This document shows positions 45,331 through 57,029 of a stretch of 64,000 bases of DNA, one piece after another; position 1 is the first letter of the stretch; every line of letters begins with the position of its first letter. Source of the stretch: Diphasiastrum complanatum (Eukaryota; Streptophyta; Lycopodiopsida; Lycopodiales; Lycopodiaceae); NCBI GenBank assembly GCA_029204225.1, contig CM055096.1, positions 28,781,995 to 28,845,994 on the forward strand. The letters run 5' to 3'. A program made the translations under genes and the position numbers. The notes beneath the pieces were generated by a model. It saw only the letters and a list, made by a program, of their open reading frames with translations, did no database searches and was not told the DNA's origin.

Positions 45331-48228
45331 ATGGCGACGATCAGAAGAAGATTTAGCGCGATGGCAATAGCAACGAGACATGCATTTTGGTGGACGGGCG
45401 CTGCTGGTTTTTGCTTTCAATCCATGGCAGCAGCACTGCTTCTTCATCCTCCTCCTGCTATGGCTTCTGCGCCTCAGGTCACAACGCTCCTCGATTCCAT
45501 AAAGCATCTCGACGACCCTGGGGGCTTCCTAAGCAATTGGCGAGCTTCCGATGCTTCTCCCTGCACCTGGGTGGGCGTCACATGCTATAAAGCGACAGGG
45601 CTGGTCTCAGAACTGGATCTTTCCAATATGGAACTGTCGGGGCCTGTGCCTGCGGGCTTCTGTCAGCTCCCCCATCTCACGTCTCTCAATCTCGGTAGCA
45701 ACTCCTTGAACGGGAGCTTTCCTCAACAGCTCCTTGCGTGTGAGAGCCTCGTGTATCTGGATCTAAGCTTCAACTTTCTCGAAGGGTCTATCCCCGATGG
45801 CATTCACAAGCTGCGGCAGTTGACACACGTTCAGCTCCAGAATAACATTTTCTCAGGTCCGTTTCCTTCTGGCTTTGGAAACCTAACCCTGCTTCAAACG
45901 CTTGATCTAAGTTTGAACAGTTTTTCTGGCCAAATAGCCGATGTTAGAAACCTGCTTTCAATCAAAGTAATAGATCTCTCTTTCAATAAGTTGAATGGCA
46001 GCATCCCTGCTGCCATGGCAGAGCTTAGAACCCTGGAGCAATTGCGCATGGCAAGCAACAACATAACCGGGGAAATACCAGCAGGAATCTTTTCACTTCC
46101 GCTTCTCAGTGTTCTAGATCTTTCTGTTAATTCTTTTCATGGACAGCTTCCGCAGAAGTTTGGAGCAGCACTTTCGCATTTAGACTTGTCATATAATATT
46201 CATCTGAACGGACAGATACCTGCTAGCATTGCTGTATTGCCGAGTCTAAGGTTTCTTGATCTATCAGGAAATTCCTTCACAGGACAGCTTCCTCAAATTT
46301 TCAGCCAAAACTTGCAGTACTTGGCATTGAGTGATCTCAGGTTAAACGGTGAAATACCTGATGCTATTGCCAAATTGTCGCAGCTGGCATACCTAGATCT
46401 CTCTTTAAATTCGATTTCTGGACAGCTGCCTCAAACGCTTGGATCTTCATCTCCTTTGATCCATTTTGACGTATCTTCCAATCTGCTGCAAGGAGAGATC
46501 CCATCTACCTTATGCCAAGCAAGTAAGCTACAAGATTTTATGGTGAAAAGCAACGGTTTCTCGGGAGGGCTTCCACAGGCTTACGGCAACTGTTCAAGCC
46601 TTATCTTTATAACATTGCGCAGCAACAATTTCTCTGGAGAAATCCCAGCTGGTCTTTGGAGCTCTCCGAAACTAATACAGCTTGATCTATCCAAAAACCA
46701 GTTCCAGGGAAGCATCTCCTCTCACTTTACTCAGTCCCTTCAACAACTATATGTGTCTGACAATCTTTTGCAAGGGATAATTCCCCCATCATTGGGAAAT
46801 CTGAGATTTCTGTTGGATCTGGATATGTCTAACAATCTACTCGTAGGAGATTTTCCACTATCACTTGGAAACCTTTCCTTTCTTCAATATCTGCGTCTCT
46901 CTAACAATTTCCTTCGAGGACATATTCCTCCAAGCCTCGGAAATCTTAATACTTCTTTAGGTAATATAGATTTATCCCATAATTTGCTTGGAGGAACAAT
47001 TCCACCATCTTTAGGGAATCTTGCCATCTCTTTACTTACACTTGATTTGTCTTACAATCTACTTCATGGACCAATTCCACCATTTCTTGGGAATCTCTCC
47101 AATTTGCAAATGTTAGACTTGACTTCAAATTATTTGGATGGACCAATCCCTGAATCTATTGTAAGATTAGGATCACAATACCAAAGTTCATCTGGCCAGT
47201 ATTGTCCATCACTTTCTGGAGCTTTTCTTCCAAGTTGCTTCTCTTTGCAAAGGCTTAAGCTAGGGAATAACTTTTTGACAAGTTCAATCCCCAATCAATT
47301 TGGTAACTGCTCCCTCTCAACACTTTCACTTAACGAGAACAATCTAAGTGGCCCTATTCCAACTTCTTTACAAAATTGCCATTATCTTAAAGTATTAGAT
47401 CTTAGCAAAAATCATCTTCAAGGCAACATCCCAGATCGTTTGACAATGCTAGCACCAACTTTACGTGTCTTTATGGTAGGCTACAACCAGCTTCAAGGAA
47501 CATTCCCTTCCTGGTTGACTGAATTTTTGTTGCTTCAAGTTCTTGATCTTTCAAATAACAATTTTTTGGGGAACCTAGAAACTCTGAAGGAAATGAAAGG
47601 ATTCAAAGCAAGCAGCAACACGACTTTGACGGGCACATTGTATGAAGAAATTCTTATTGAAACCAAAGGAGTCCAATTGACTTTTGAGTATGTGCTTGAT
47701 GTGGTAGTTTCACTTGATGTATCAGCAAACCATTTCAATGGTAGTATACCTTTTCAGCTTGGCAAATTAAGTGGACTTTACAATTTGAATTTATCAAGAA
47801 ATGCATTCACAGGCTCTATTCCTCCCACCATTGGTAATCTCTTGCAGCTTGAGTCTTTGGATCTATCAAATAATCACTTGACTGGTGTAATTCCTCTCCA
47901 ACTTGCCTCTCTAGACTCTTTGGGTTTTCTTAATCTTTCTTATAATAAGCTCACTGGAGAAATCCCTCCTTCCGTCAAATTAAGTACTTTCACTTACAAG
48001 AGCTTCGCGGGAAATCCAGGCCTTTGTGGATTTCCTTTACTTCCATGTCCATTTCCACCAACATCGACCCCCTCAAAAGACACTCCTCATCATTTAGGTA
48101 ACTGGATATCAGATTATATATCTATTACTGGATTTTGGATAGGTTATAGCACTGCGTTGTGTCTGTTATGCTCATTGTTTGTACTTAGCAAGACAATGAG
48201 ATCTTTTATACTCGTTCAATCACATTAG
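45331..48228 (+). CDS. LRR receptor-like protein (RLP), no kinase domain
   Basis: A cell-surface receptor-like protein. Such proteins sense peptides or pathogen products outside the cell and signal through partner kinases; the ligand is unknown. Start 45331 (965 aa) is preferred: it gives a basic then hydrophobic N-terminus (signal-like to about residue 45, PPAMASA) and lies well after the TATA box. An LRR cap follows (SIKHLDDPGGFLSNW, PCTWVGVTC). Then come about 27 plant LRRs (LxxLDLSxNxLxGxIP), an island region (TLYEEILIETKGVQLTFEY), four more LRRs, a short cap (NPGLCGFPLLPC) and one membrane segment near the C-terminus (ISITGFWIGYSTALCLLCSL), then a short cytoplasmic tail. This is the classic Cf/RLP layout. 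Single exon, no lesion. PPSLGNL units around 46.78-47.1 kb suggest recent internal repeat expansion. A longer frame opens at 45133. Confidence 0.93.
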   Translation: MATIRRRFSAMAIATRHAFWWTGAAGFCFQSMAAALLLHPPPAMASAPQVTTLLDSIKHLDDPGGFLSNWRASDASPCTWVGVTCYKATGLVSELDLSNMELSGPVPAGFCQLPHLTSLNLGSNSLNGSFPQQLLACESLVYLDLSFNFLEGSIPDGIHKLRQLTHVQLQNNIFSGPFPSGFGNLTLLQTLDLSLNSFSGQIADVRNLLSIKVIDLSFNKLNGSIPAAMAELRTLEQLRMASNNITGEIPAGIFSLPLLSVLDLSVNSFHGQLPQKFGAALSHLDLSYNIHLNGQIPASIAVLPSLRFLDLSGNSFTGQLPQIFSQNLQYLALSDLRLNGEIPDAIAKLSQLAYLDLSLNSISGQLPQTLGSSSPLIHFDVSSNLLQGEIPSTLCQASKLQDFMVKSNGFSGGLPQAYGNCSSLIFITLRSNNFSGEIPAGLWSSPKLIQLDLSKNQFQGSISSHFTQSLQQLYVSDNLLQGIIPPSLGNLRFLLDLDMSNNLLVGDFPLSLGNLSFLQYLRLSNNFLRGHIPPSLGNLNTSLGNIDLSHNLLGGTIPPSLGNLAISLLTLDLSYNLLHGPIPPFLGNLSNLQMLDLTSNYLDGPIPESIVRLGSQYQSSSGQYCPSLSGAFLPSCFSLQRLKLGNNFLTSSIPNQFGNCSLSTLSLNENNLSGPIPTSLQNCHYLKVLDLSKNHLQGNIPDRLTMLAPTLRVFMVGYNQLQGTFPSWLTEFLLLQVLDLSNNNFLGNLETLKEMKGFKASSNTTLTGTLYEEILIETKGVQLTFEYVLDVVVSLDVSANHFNGSIPFQLGKLSGLYNLNLSRNAFTGSIPPTIGNLLQLESLDLSNNHLTGVIPLQLASLDSLGFLNLSYNKLTGEIPPSVKLSTFTYKSFAGNPGLCGFPLLPCPFPPTSTPSKDTPHHLGNWISDYISITGFWIGYSTALCLLCSLFVLSKTMRSFILVQSH

Positions 48229-51120
48229 TTGTCTATGTACATCTGTACAGAGTGTTATTTATATAGCATATTGAAGGTGATTGACTATCAAACTTTGATA
48301 GGTTTTAATCTTTCAATATGATCAAAGCAAAAATGTTGTGGTCCGGACTTGTCATTATGAGCATAAATGTAAAACCCAAAGGGTTGTAAATGACAAAATT
48401 AATTGCAAATCAAAGTGTTGGTTTGTAGTGATTACATGATTCTCGTGTGTAACTCATGGAAAGATTCATTAGACATGACAACCTTCTTAATAGCAATAGT
48501 TCCATCCTCCTCCTTGACACCTCTCTTCTTACATACTTATTGGATTCAAAATGTGCATGATTGGGATGCAACACTTCAAAAGAGTAGCACTTAAACATGC
48601 AAAATGTTAACAATGGCAATGTTTGGTTTTAAAAACAATGCAACATGTCATGAGGTGCAAATGTGAAAGCCAAAGGGAGTGCAAGTCATAGATTCATGTC
48701 TTGCTATCATGAAAGCTTGTTCATAGGTTATGTCATCTATTTAGTAAAATCAGATTAGAAGTAAATACATGTATAGCAATTAATCATTTTTCCATGATTT
48801 TTTGGTAATTGTTTCTAGCACAATTACTTTTTAAAATTATGTATATCACAACGATCCAATGTAATTTAAGTGTTGGTAGAAATTTCATTCACCGCATAGA
48901 ATGTTTATCTTACATTGCATTGGATTAAACGAAGGATTTTGGAGAGTCTCCTTTTGCTAATACATGTTGTTTTTTGTTGATATTTAGGTCTGTTTGCAAG
49001 TAACCTTCCTTACATTTTAAAGTTTCTCTGTAACTTTTTTATTTTCTTATGGATTTCTACTTGTGTGACTTTCTTTTTAGTGGCAATTATCTCTCCAATT
49101 ATAGATAAAAAGAGATGTTGTGCCAAGTTATAGTACGAGTAACTTCTATGCATGGATACAGCTATGTAGTGCTTTCACAAGAGTGAGGCCCTTTTTGGTC
49201 ATGTTAGCAAACACCAATTAGCAATTCAAGGATGTTGGATGCTAATGTGTGTATATAGATAAACACCTCTATTGCTAAGACATGGCTAAGTATGAGACTA
49301 TAGGAAGTGGAGGTGTGGGAAATGTGGGGTCTGTAGCTTGGCATTTTGTAACATTCATTATGATAATATAGATGTTTTGGAGTACACACACAAGAGGAAA
49401 CAACTTTGTTCCATTGATAGCAAATAGAACACCTAAGCAATGTTCTCCACTTGTGTTGGACTCAATCATGGACAATGGATGAGTTGGACCCATGGTCCCT
49501 ATTTTCACTTTTCTTGGATAAGCTAGGGCTAACTAGGCCAATTGCCAAGTGGTGGGGTACCCACCTTGCTAGGCATCCTGTAACCATCATCTAGTAACTT
49601 TTTTTATGGTTCTCTTAAGCAAGTCCAAAACATTTTAAGTAGAGTAACTTGTAGGCATTCTTCATTTCAATGATTCTTTTGCTTTTGGGTTCCTTGCAGG
49701 AGGTTCTAGTGAAGTAGTTGTAGGAAATTTGTGACTATTCTCATTGACAACCATTGATGTTCCTATAATGTTTGTACTTGGAGATTGCTATGTGACTCAT
49801 GAATGACAATTTATAGTTGTTATGCAATTTTTTTTTTAAATTGTTCATGACTTGGTATCATTAGCGCTTATAATCGTAGATTAGAAATTGGTTTTTTTTG
49901 TACCAATTTCTTTTGCACTAGGTTGAAAAGCCTTAATATTCACTTTTTGGCTCCAAGTTTCTCTATCATTGCTATAATTTGATTTTGTTTGCATTTTTTT
50001 AGTCCTTGCTATTGGGCACCCAAGGATATGAATAATTTTCTAGTTATAACACTTTCAATGCACTTTACAAATCTTAGGATTTGAATAGCTGGCAATATTG
50101 TTTTCTTCAAGCTTTATAAGTTTTTGACATTGTATCATATGAATCATACTTTTTCTTCCATTTCTTCAACTCTTTGAGTCATTGTTGTTCCTATATTAAA
50201 ATGTTTTTGAGACAATGTTATAGTATGTAAATTTAGTTCACAGAAAATAAGTTAATGTGGCCTATCTAAATAGATGCATAAAATGATATCCCATTGACAA
50301 AGTGAAAGCCACTAGCTACATTGATGTTGAGGACAATGCCAACAATAATGTCATGTTGGAAAACACCTAATATATAGGGAAGATACTTTTGGCAAAATGA
50401 GAGCCAACCATTTAGAAACAATGCTAGCCAATCTTGTAAGCAACAACAAAAAAAAGCTAATATAAAAAGAAATTTTTAAGAATAATTTGCATCAAAACAT
50501 CAATAATTCTTATATGAATTTTTTTGATTTTTGAGTCTTCAAAAAAATAACGGAAGCCATAAAACATTTGTAAATCTGATAATCGTAGTAATAACAATAT
50601 TAATAACTCATGTATGTATGATGCCATCAAATCGTGATTTTGTTTGGATAGGGAATGGAATGATATTTATAGATTAGTGGTAGAAGAAGGCATCCAATAA
50701 GGTCTTGCTAACATTAAAAATGACATTAGCCATTCGACACAAGTCAAGAGAAGAGTCCTTAACAACATGATTAGAATGTACAAAAGCCTTTTAAAGTGTC
50801 CAACCAAGGCCAAGAATGTGTGCAAAGGGTCATACATTACTCTCATTTAGAAAAATAAAATGGGAGATTCAATGCAAATTAATGTTTTTGTCAAGGATCT
50901 AACAAGAAACGAACGAGTGCTCATTACTCCCAAGGTTTCCTACCCATAATTAGATGCTATACACAATGTAATACTGAATTGTGGAATGTAATGAAATTTT
51001 TGTAATAGCTCATGACCTTCGAGCTGAGACATGCAATTGTTTTTTTCAATAACACCATTCAGAAATGATGTTTGTACTTGGTGAAATTCCAGTTTACGGC
51101 TCTTGTAAATAATAAAATTT
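48229..51120. other. Gene-free AT-rich stretch
   Basis: Downstream flank of the LRR gene. Only short chance frames on either strand; no domain, no clear repeat ends. Poly-T runs occur near 49828 and 49893. Confidence 0.5.
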
Positions 51121-52027
51121 AACTAGATGTATGTTTTATCATAGGACTAAAAGTCCTGAAAAGTCAATATTCAAGATTTGGCAAAATTCCCTTGCCACCA
51201 ATTTGGCCTTCCATTGATCTGACCCATCAACTTTGTATCTGATTTGATAGATCCATTTGCAAGAAATGTCACTTTTACTTTACCAATTGGCAATTTTGTA
51301 GTAGTCCATGGTTGATTTTTTATGAGAGATTGACACTCTTTGTCCATTGTCAATTTTCACTTATCTACATCTGGACTAGAAATTACTTCTAAATATTCAA
51401 CTGGTTCTTCGACAAGATAACATGAGGCATCTTCGGTTGTTAGTGTGTTAAATTTGTCTCATCTTCCTCCAAATCACTGGTGGTTATTCAAACTTAATGC
51501 GATATCATGCTGGGAATTGACATTTGTTTTTTTTTTTTTTTTTTTTTTCCTTATGATCATAAAATTGATCTTTGAAAAAAATAACATCTCTACTTGTAAT
51601 AATTTTCTTAGTCAATGGATTATAAATCTTATAAGCTATATGATTAGCAGAATAACCAACACAGACTGACTTAGTGAGAATTACATTTAGTTTTTTTCTT
51701 AGATCTGTTGGGATATGGGCAAATGTGATATACCCAATAGTCAAATATTCATAGTTTGTATATTGAACAATCGGTTTGTTTGACATATGTTGAATGTTAT
51801 TGAAATTTACATGTCCCATTCTACGATGCCAAAGTAAATTCTTGTCTATTGAAGTAGAAGTGGACAAAGCTTGAATATTCAAAGAATTGTAGTGACTAAG
51901 CTTGTAGAGTTAATCTTTCCTTTTTCAAGTGAAAGTACTTTATTGATTTTATATAGAATAGAACAAGCACCAATACTAAATTTATTTTTTTAAGTCCCAA
52001 ATTGACGATTCTGCTTATTGAGATTAG
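51121..52027 (-). mobile_element. Ty1/copia fragment (pre-integrase, integrase end, RT start)
   Basis: On the minus strand: LLWHRRMGHVNFNNIQHMS (pre-integrase) near 51.83 kb, NVILTKSVCVGYSANHIAYK (integrase end) near 51.68 kb, and DKECQSLIKNQPWTTTKLP (start of reverse transcriptase) near 51.3 kb. The parts are in family order but much of the element is absent. Broken, several breaks. It lies next to an LTR in the same orientation. Confidence 0.8.
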
Positions 52028-53177
52028 TGTCGGAAAGAGGTGTGCAAAAGATAGGTCGATGGCGGAATAAACTATCTTCCTCTCTCTCAATGCATGACTA
52101 CGCCTATCAATTTCGAACAAAACAATAGTGATAGAAATCACGATCGATCTTATAGTAACTAACTTTGAAATCATCAGTACTACAGTGATTACGTAGCCAA
52201 ACAATAATGTATTGAATTATCAGACAAATAATTGGTTGCGAAGAACTACAGAATCGCAATACATTCTGAGACGAAGCTGAACGCAATAAAAGATAGTATT
52301 GATTCAATATGAAAATGAAACAAAAGTAAATGAGTACAATAAGTTGCGGATTGAAGCTGCATACTCTATTCTATCTCTAAGCGGCTAAAATGAAAGTCTG
52401 AATCAAGCGCAATGCTGATAAGCAGTAGCGCAATAGCAATCTCTAAAACGACTCTAAGAAGTGAGCTAGAATGCTCAGAAGTGTTCAAGCTCGCAGGCTT
52501 AAGAGAGAGAGAGAGAGCTAACTATTCAGATGCTTGATCGTAAGATGATTGATTGTATGAATATGACGAGCTATATATACTAAGAAATTAGGTCGTCAAT
52601 TGTAATTGCCAATTGGTTGGTGTCCGCTGGCATCCATCCGGTTCCTTGTCATTGATTGCTGATAAGCGGTGAAAATTGGTCGTAAACAGTCTGTCTGCAT
52701 AAATGAACCAAACTGTCACTTCTATAGAAATGAACTAAAACAGCCACAGGCGACACTATCACAAAAAGGCGACAGTGTCGGGATTTTGCGAAAAATCTGA
52801 CATTGCCTTAAAATCTCTTTTAGGGTTGTCCCGCACTTTGCCAGAGTCATCTCCTTAACATTTGAGGCACTTTGGAAAAAGCGAAAAATGCGACTGCATA
52901 TTTGCTTGCAAATCCCGACAAGCGACAGTGTTGCTAAAATGCGAAAAATGCGACACTGTGATTTAAAACAAGATTTCTGACGAGTGAAAAATACGAAGTG
53001 AGAGAAAATGAAAATGCAACACTGTAGTCAAACTCTGTGTATTTATGTAGACTGTGTAAAAACACTTGTAAATCTGTAGACTGTAAAAGAACACGTGAAA
53101 ATCCACAGGACTGGATAAACAATGGATGAGGATTAAAAACTGATTAGTCGATTAGTAAGAAGGATAATAATCCAACA
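52028..53177 (-). mobile_element. Copia-type LTR, minus orientation
   Basis: About 1,150 bp; in minus orientation it runs TGTTGG...CCGACA, close to a 6-bp terminal inverted repeat. Its inner ~720 bp match, in reverse, the plus-strand LTR at 56277-57016 (shared CCTATCTTTT.CACAC.TCTTTCC end and GTTCATTTATGCA start). The outer part (52747-53050) carries recurring GCGACAGTGT and GCGAAAAATGCGAC words. No primer site follows it, so it is a 3' or solitary LTR. TATATATA occurs near 52571. Confidence 0.7.
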
Positions 53178-53189
53178 ATTGAATTCTTA

Positions 53190-53580
53190 GCAAAATTTGA
53201 AACATGAAGAACATTCAAATCAAAATGTCATTACTGTTTTGAGATTGCAATTTGATAGTTCCTTCACCATCAATTGTATGAATACTATTGTCATCCAAGG
53301 AGACATATATTTGAGTGGTAGCTTGTCTGTACTCATGAAACCAATGTTCATGGTTGGGGGCATGTGCTGAGTAGCATCTGAATCCAAACACCAAGATTCG
53401 ACATCTTGTCAGTCTTCCTTTGCCATAAATGGTTTTTTTTTTTTTTTTGTCAAATAATTGTGAACATTTTTGGCTAAATTATCATGTTACTATTGTTGTT
53501 CTCTTTTTTTATTTATTTGAGGATTTGACAATCCTCCAACAAATGTCCTTTTCTTTTGTGATATCTACAAAACAAATCTT
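53190..53580 (-). mobile_element. Ty1/copia zinc-knuckle and protease fragment
   Basis: On the minus strand: CRYHKRKGHLLEDC (zinc knuckle, 53.51-53.58 kb), then WCLDSDATQHM and a DGEGTIKLQ-like stretch to 53.2 kb, typical of the copia gag-protease junction. Broken. It directly follows the LTR at 52028-53177. Confidence 0.65.
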
Positions 53581-53683
53581 TCTTTGTGTTTGAGGTAGAT
53601 GCATAATCGTGACTCAGAATATACAAATTTCCTTCTCTGTGTGCAGAGAGGATTTCATTGGAGTTCTCATAAAAAATAGTACA

Positions 53684-54841
53684 TCAACTAGCAGTAAACA
53701 AAGCTCTATAACCTTGATCAGTGATCTTGCTAATAGATAATAAGTTATTTGTTAATTTGGATACGTAAAGTATACCATTTAGTTGTCTAGTGATGTCTTC
53801 AGGGAACTGCAGTTGAATGGAACGTTGTCCTTCAACCTTGTGTGAACTTGAGTCGCCGAAGAAAATGTACTTTGAATCTGTTGTTGTGAGAGTAGAAAAT
53901 AGGTTCTTACATGGCGTCATGTGTTGTGAAGCACCTAAATCAAGATACCATCGATAGGCATCTCTACTTGGTTGATCTTGTACCATCAACGCCTTGTCCT
54001 CTTCTTGTGGATTTCTAACAGTGTCAAAGCCTCCCTCTTTGTGCTACTGCATCTTCTTGCTTGCTTCATTGTGCTTGAGGATGCGACAAATCCTTTATGT
54101 CGCGATTGGATCTTTTGTAATACTTGCAAAAGAGTTTGGTCTTTGGTGATTGTTGATTGCTATTGTTGCGTTGAGACTGGCTGCTCCGCCTTCGTCTTCT
54201 TGTCCGTGAAGTTCTTCTTCTTCTTGACACAAACATGACCCTTCAATTTCCACTCTTTCAGGAAGGAACTCACAAATGATTATGTCATGGTAGGGACATG
54301 GCAGATGCAGAATTATTGAAATGATTAAGTTCTAAAGTATCAAACACATCACACAGTACTAGTATGCTACAACTATGATTCTTCTAACAATTCTAACCGC
54401 AATTAGAGTACAATGCCATTGACGTGGTACTCGTTGTGGATAAGCTTTTTCTCCTAACTTCTTTCTACAATAGGCTTGATGTCAGCTTCTAGAGAGACAA
54501 CGCAAGAGTATTGCTCAGAAGCAATACTAGATTGTCGTAGGAGGACTGGCGAGAAGAGACATTGTTGAGTCTTCTTCTGAAATAGGAGAAACTATAGCAG
54601 CAAGTTGAATCAACAATTGTTTGAATTCGTTCAGGTGATCGCTGACTGAGGAGCCTTCGCTCATTTTGAGTGCAAGTACCTTCTTCCTTAGAAAGAGACG
54701 ACTCGATACATCTGAAGTCTTGTAGATACTTGTTAGAATATCCCATGCTTCTTTGGAGGTGGTGTGGTGAACAATGTCATCACCCTTTAGTACTAAATCG
54801 ACCCTAGCATGCTTGACACGCAAACATGAACATGTAGTCAT
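53684..54841 (-). mobile_element. Second Ty1/copia gag-protease fragment
   Basis: On the minus strand: gag-like TSKEAWDILTSIYKTSDVSS, then KKVLALKMSEGSSVSDHLNE around 54.75-54.6 kb, and protease-like WYLDLGASQHMTPC with NNLLSISKITDQG at 53.95-53.7 kb. A separate copy from the fragment at 53.2-53.6 kb because protease sequence occurs twice in the same order. Broken, several breaks. Confidence 0.75.
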
Positions 54842-55189
54842 TCATTATAATTTATTTTTTTACGTAATTTGTCGTTTTCTATAGTAAATTGCAATTACCA
54901 CAATTATATATGAAACAACATTCCAATAAAGATAAGTACTGCTCAAACTATTGTATTTCACTATTGCATGCTTCCAAAATATTCAAAGAGATGCAAATTA
55001 GGATTAGTCACTTGTTGAGCAAAAGCAACATATTGCTCACTTTCCAACATGCAATCAAAAAATAAAAAAATTGCCAAACTTCCAACAATTATAACTTTAA
55101 ATACGGAGCACCAAATTGGTCACTTTAAAACAACACATAGGGAGGTGAGCTTAGAAGAAGTTTTCCATGTCACCAAGAATCTTAACTCA
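54842..55189. other. No gene recognised
   Basis: AT-rich spacer between oppositely oriented copia fragments. Confidence 0.5.
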
Positions 55190-55780
55190 GTCAGTACTCG
55201 TCAAATCTAGGAAAGGAACATTGGAACACAACAAAGAGAGTTTTGCTCTACCTAAAAGGAACCGATGGATTGGAGATTATCTATAAAGAGAGCATAGCTG
55301 AAACCACAGGTTATACGGATTTTGATTGGGGGAGAGATATTAACGACTGCAAATCCACCAGCAGATATGTCTTCATGAAAGCTGGCGGAGCAATCACTTG
55401 GGCAAGCTTGAAGTAGAGATCAATGACCCTATCCTTGGAGTTTGTGGGACTATTTCAAGCCACTAAAGAATACATCTAGATAATCAACATGTACAAAGAA
55501 TCGGGGATCAGTGACAAAGGATTCACCATATTCACTGACAACCAAGGATCAATCCATTTATGTAGGAGCTGAGGTTTTCATAAGCGTAGCAAACATGTCA
55601 TCTACAGTACCATTATGTCAAAGACGTGGTTCAATCTGGTTTTTTCAATTTGAATTATGATAGAACTGAGAATATGATAGTAGACATAATGACTAAGTGT
55701 TTAAGTAGAGATAAATTCATAAGATTGGGAAACCAAATGGGACTTGAAAATGTAGATAATGCTTTGACATAGTTGAATGA
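55190..55780 (+). mobile_element. Ty1/copia RNase H fragment
   Basis: On the plus strand: HWNTTKRVLLYLKGTDGLEI, then TGYTDFDWGRDINDCKSTSR, VFMKAGGAITWASLK and TIFTDNQGSIHLC. These are the reverse-transcriptase end and RNase H of copia pol. Broken, several breaks. The following ~500 bp, with ACTATAAATAGC near 56002, may be part of its 3' LTR, but the ends are not resolved. Confidence 0.75.
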
Positions 55781-56276
55781 GCTAGTGTCATGTGCTGCAT
55801 GTAATTAGCCCATGAGCTTACTAATGAACTGCCAAATATAGCCATGGAGCTAAATTAGACTAGAATTAGTCATTAGGATTGTTAATAAAGAGGCTCGAAC
55901 AACCTCACTATATCTGTGAATAGTGGACTTGTTGTAAGGCCCAAATTAGCCAAATAAGGTCCCAAACTATAGTAGGGGCACAAGTGACCACTATAAATAG
56001 CTAAGGTCATGCTAAATTTGGAGGCTATTGTTCATTTTTGTAATCTGGTTTCTAAGAGATCTTGGAGCTTCTCTTTTGAGAGCTTTCTTGATGGAAAGAG
56101 TGGTTCGTGTGCCTAAAATCACATGAGAGCTTTGATCATGCTCTAGCAATAGGTCCTATCTTGTGAATGATCTTCAATCATTAATAATGATACCTTACTT
56201 TGTCCATTTTGGTGAAAGTTTGTTACATTTATTTACTTTCTTGATTTCTTGAGTATTTTCTTGATTTCTTGTCTGA

Positions 56277-57016
56277 TGACAGTTATGTTCATTTCTGCAG
56301 AGTGACAGTCACGTTCATTTATGCAAACAAACTCACTTATCAGCAAGCAACTTCTGAGAAGAATTGGATGAATGCTAGCAGACTCCAACCAACTGGCAGT
56401 CGCATTTGACGGTCTAATTGCTTAGTATAAATAGTTGTTCATATTTCAACATCTTAATTCTTAGATCAAGTATTGAATAGTTAGCTCTCTCTCAAGCCTG
56501 CGAGCTTGAACACTCTTGAGTATTCTAGTTCAGTTCTTTAGAGTTGATTAGAGATTGTTATTGCACTTACTGCTTATCAGTAGTTGCGCTTAATTCAGAC
56601 TTTTATTTAGTCGTTCAGAAATAGCTTAGAGTATGCGACTTCAATCTGCAAACTTGTTGTACTCATTTACTTATGTTTCGTTTCATATTGAATCAATACT
56701 ATCTTTTATTGCATTCAGGTTTGTCTCAGAATGTATGCATTTCTGTAATTCTTCACGACAGATTATTTGTCTGATAATTGAATGCTTAAATGTTTGGCTA
56801 CGTAATTACTGTAGTACTGATGATTTCAAAGTTAGTTACTATAAGATCGAACATGATTTTTATCACTATTGTTTTGTTCGAAATTGATAGGCGTAGTCAT
56901 GTATGAAGAAAGATGAAGATTTTATTCCGCTGCGCACGATAAGTTTTCTTTCCTGTCGTTCAAATTATTTTTATTCGATTCTTTTAGACCTATCTTTTAC
57001 ACACATCTTTCCAACA
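56277..57016 (+). mobile_element. Copia-type LTR (inner part) with primer site, plus orientation
   Basis: 740 bp matching the reverse of 52028-52746, ending TTTCCAACA and followed at once by the primer site TGGTATCAGAGCG (57017-57029). It is a 5' LTR whose outer part is missing relative to the 52-kb copy. GTATAAATAG near 56429 is a candidate LTR TATA box. Confidence 0.75.
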
Positions 57017-57029
57017 TGGTATCAGAGCG

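Noticed and set aside
45226-45507. Minus-strand frame opposite the LRR gene start
   Set aside because: Antisense shadow of the real coding exon; no domain.
48403-50000. Short frames downstream of the LRR gene
   Set aside because: No start context, domain or splice structure; chance frames in AT-rich DNA.
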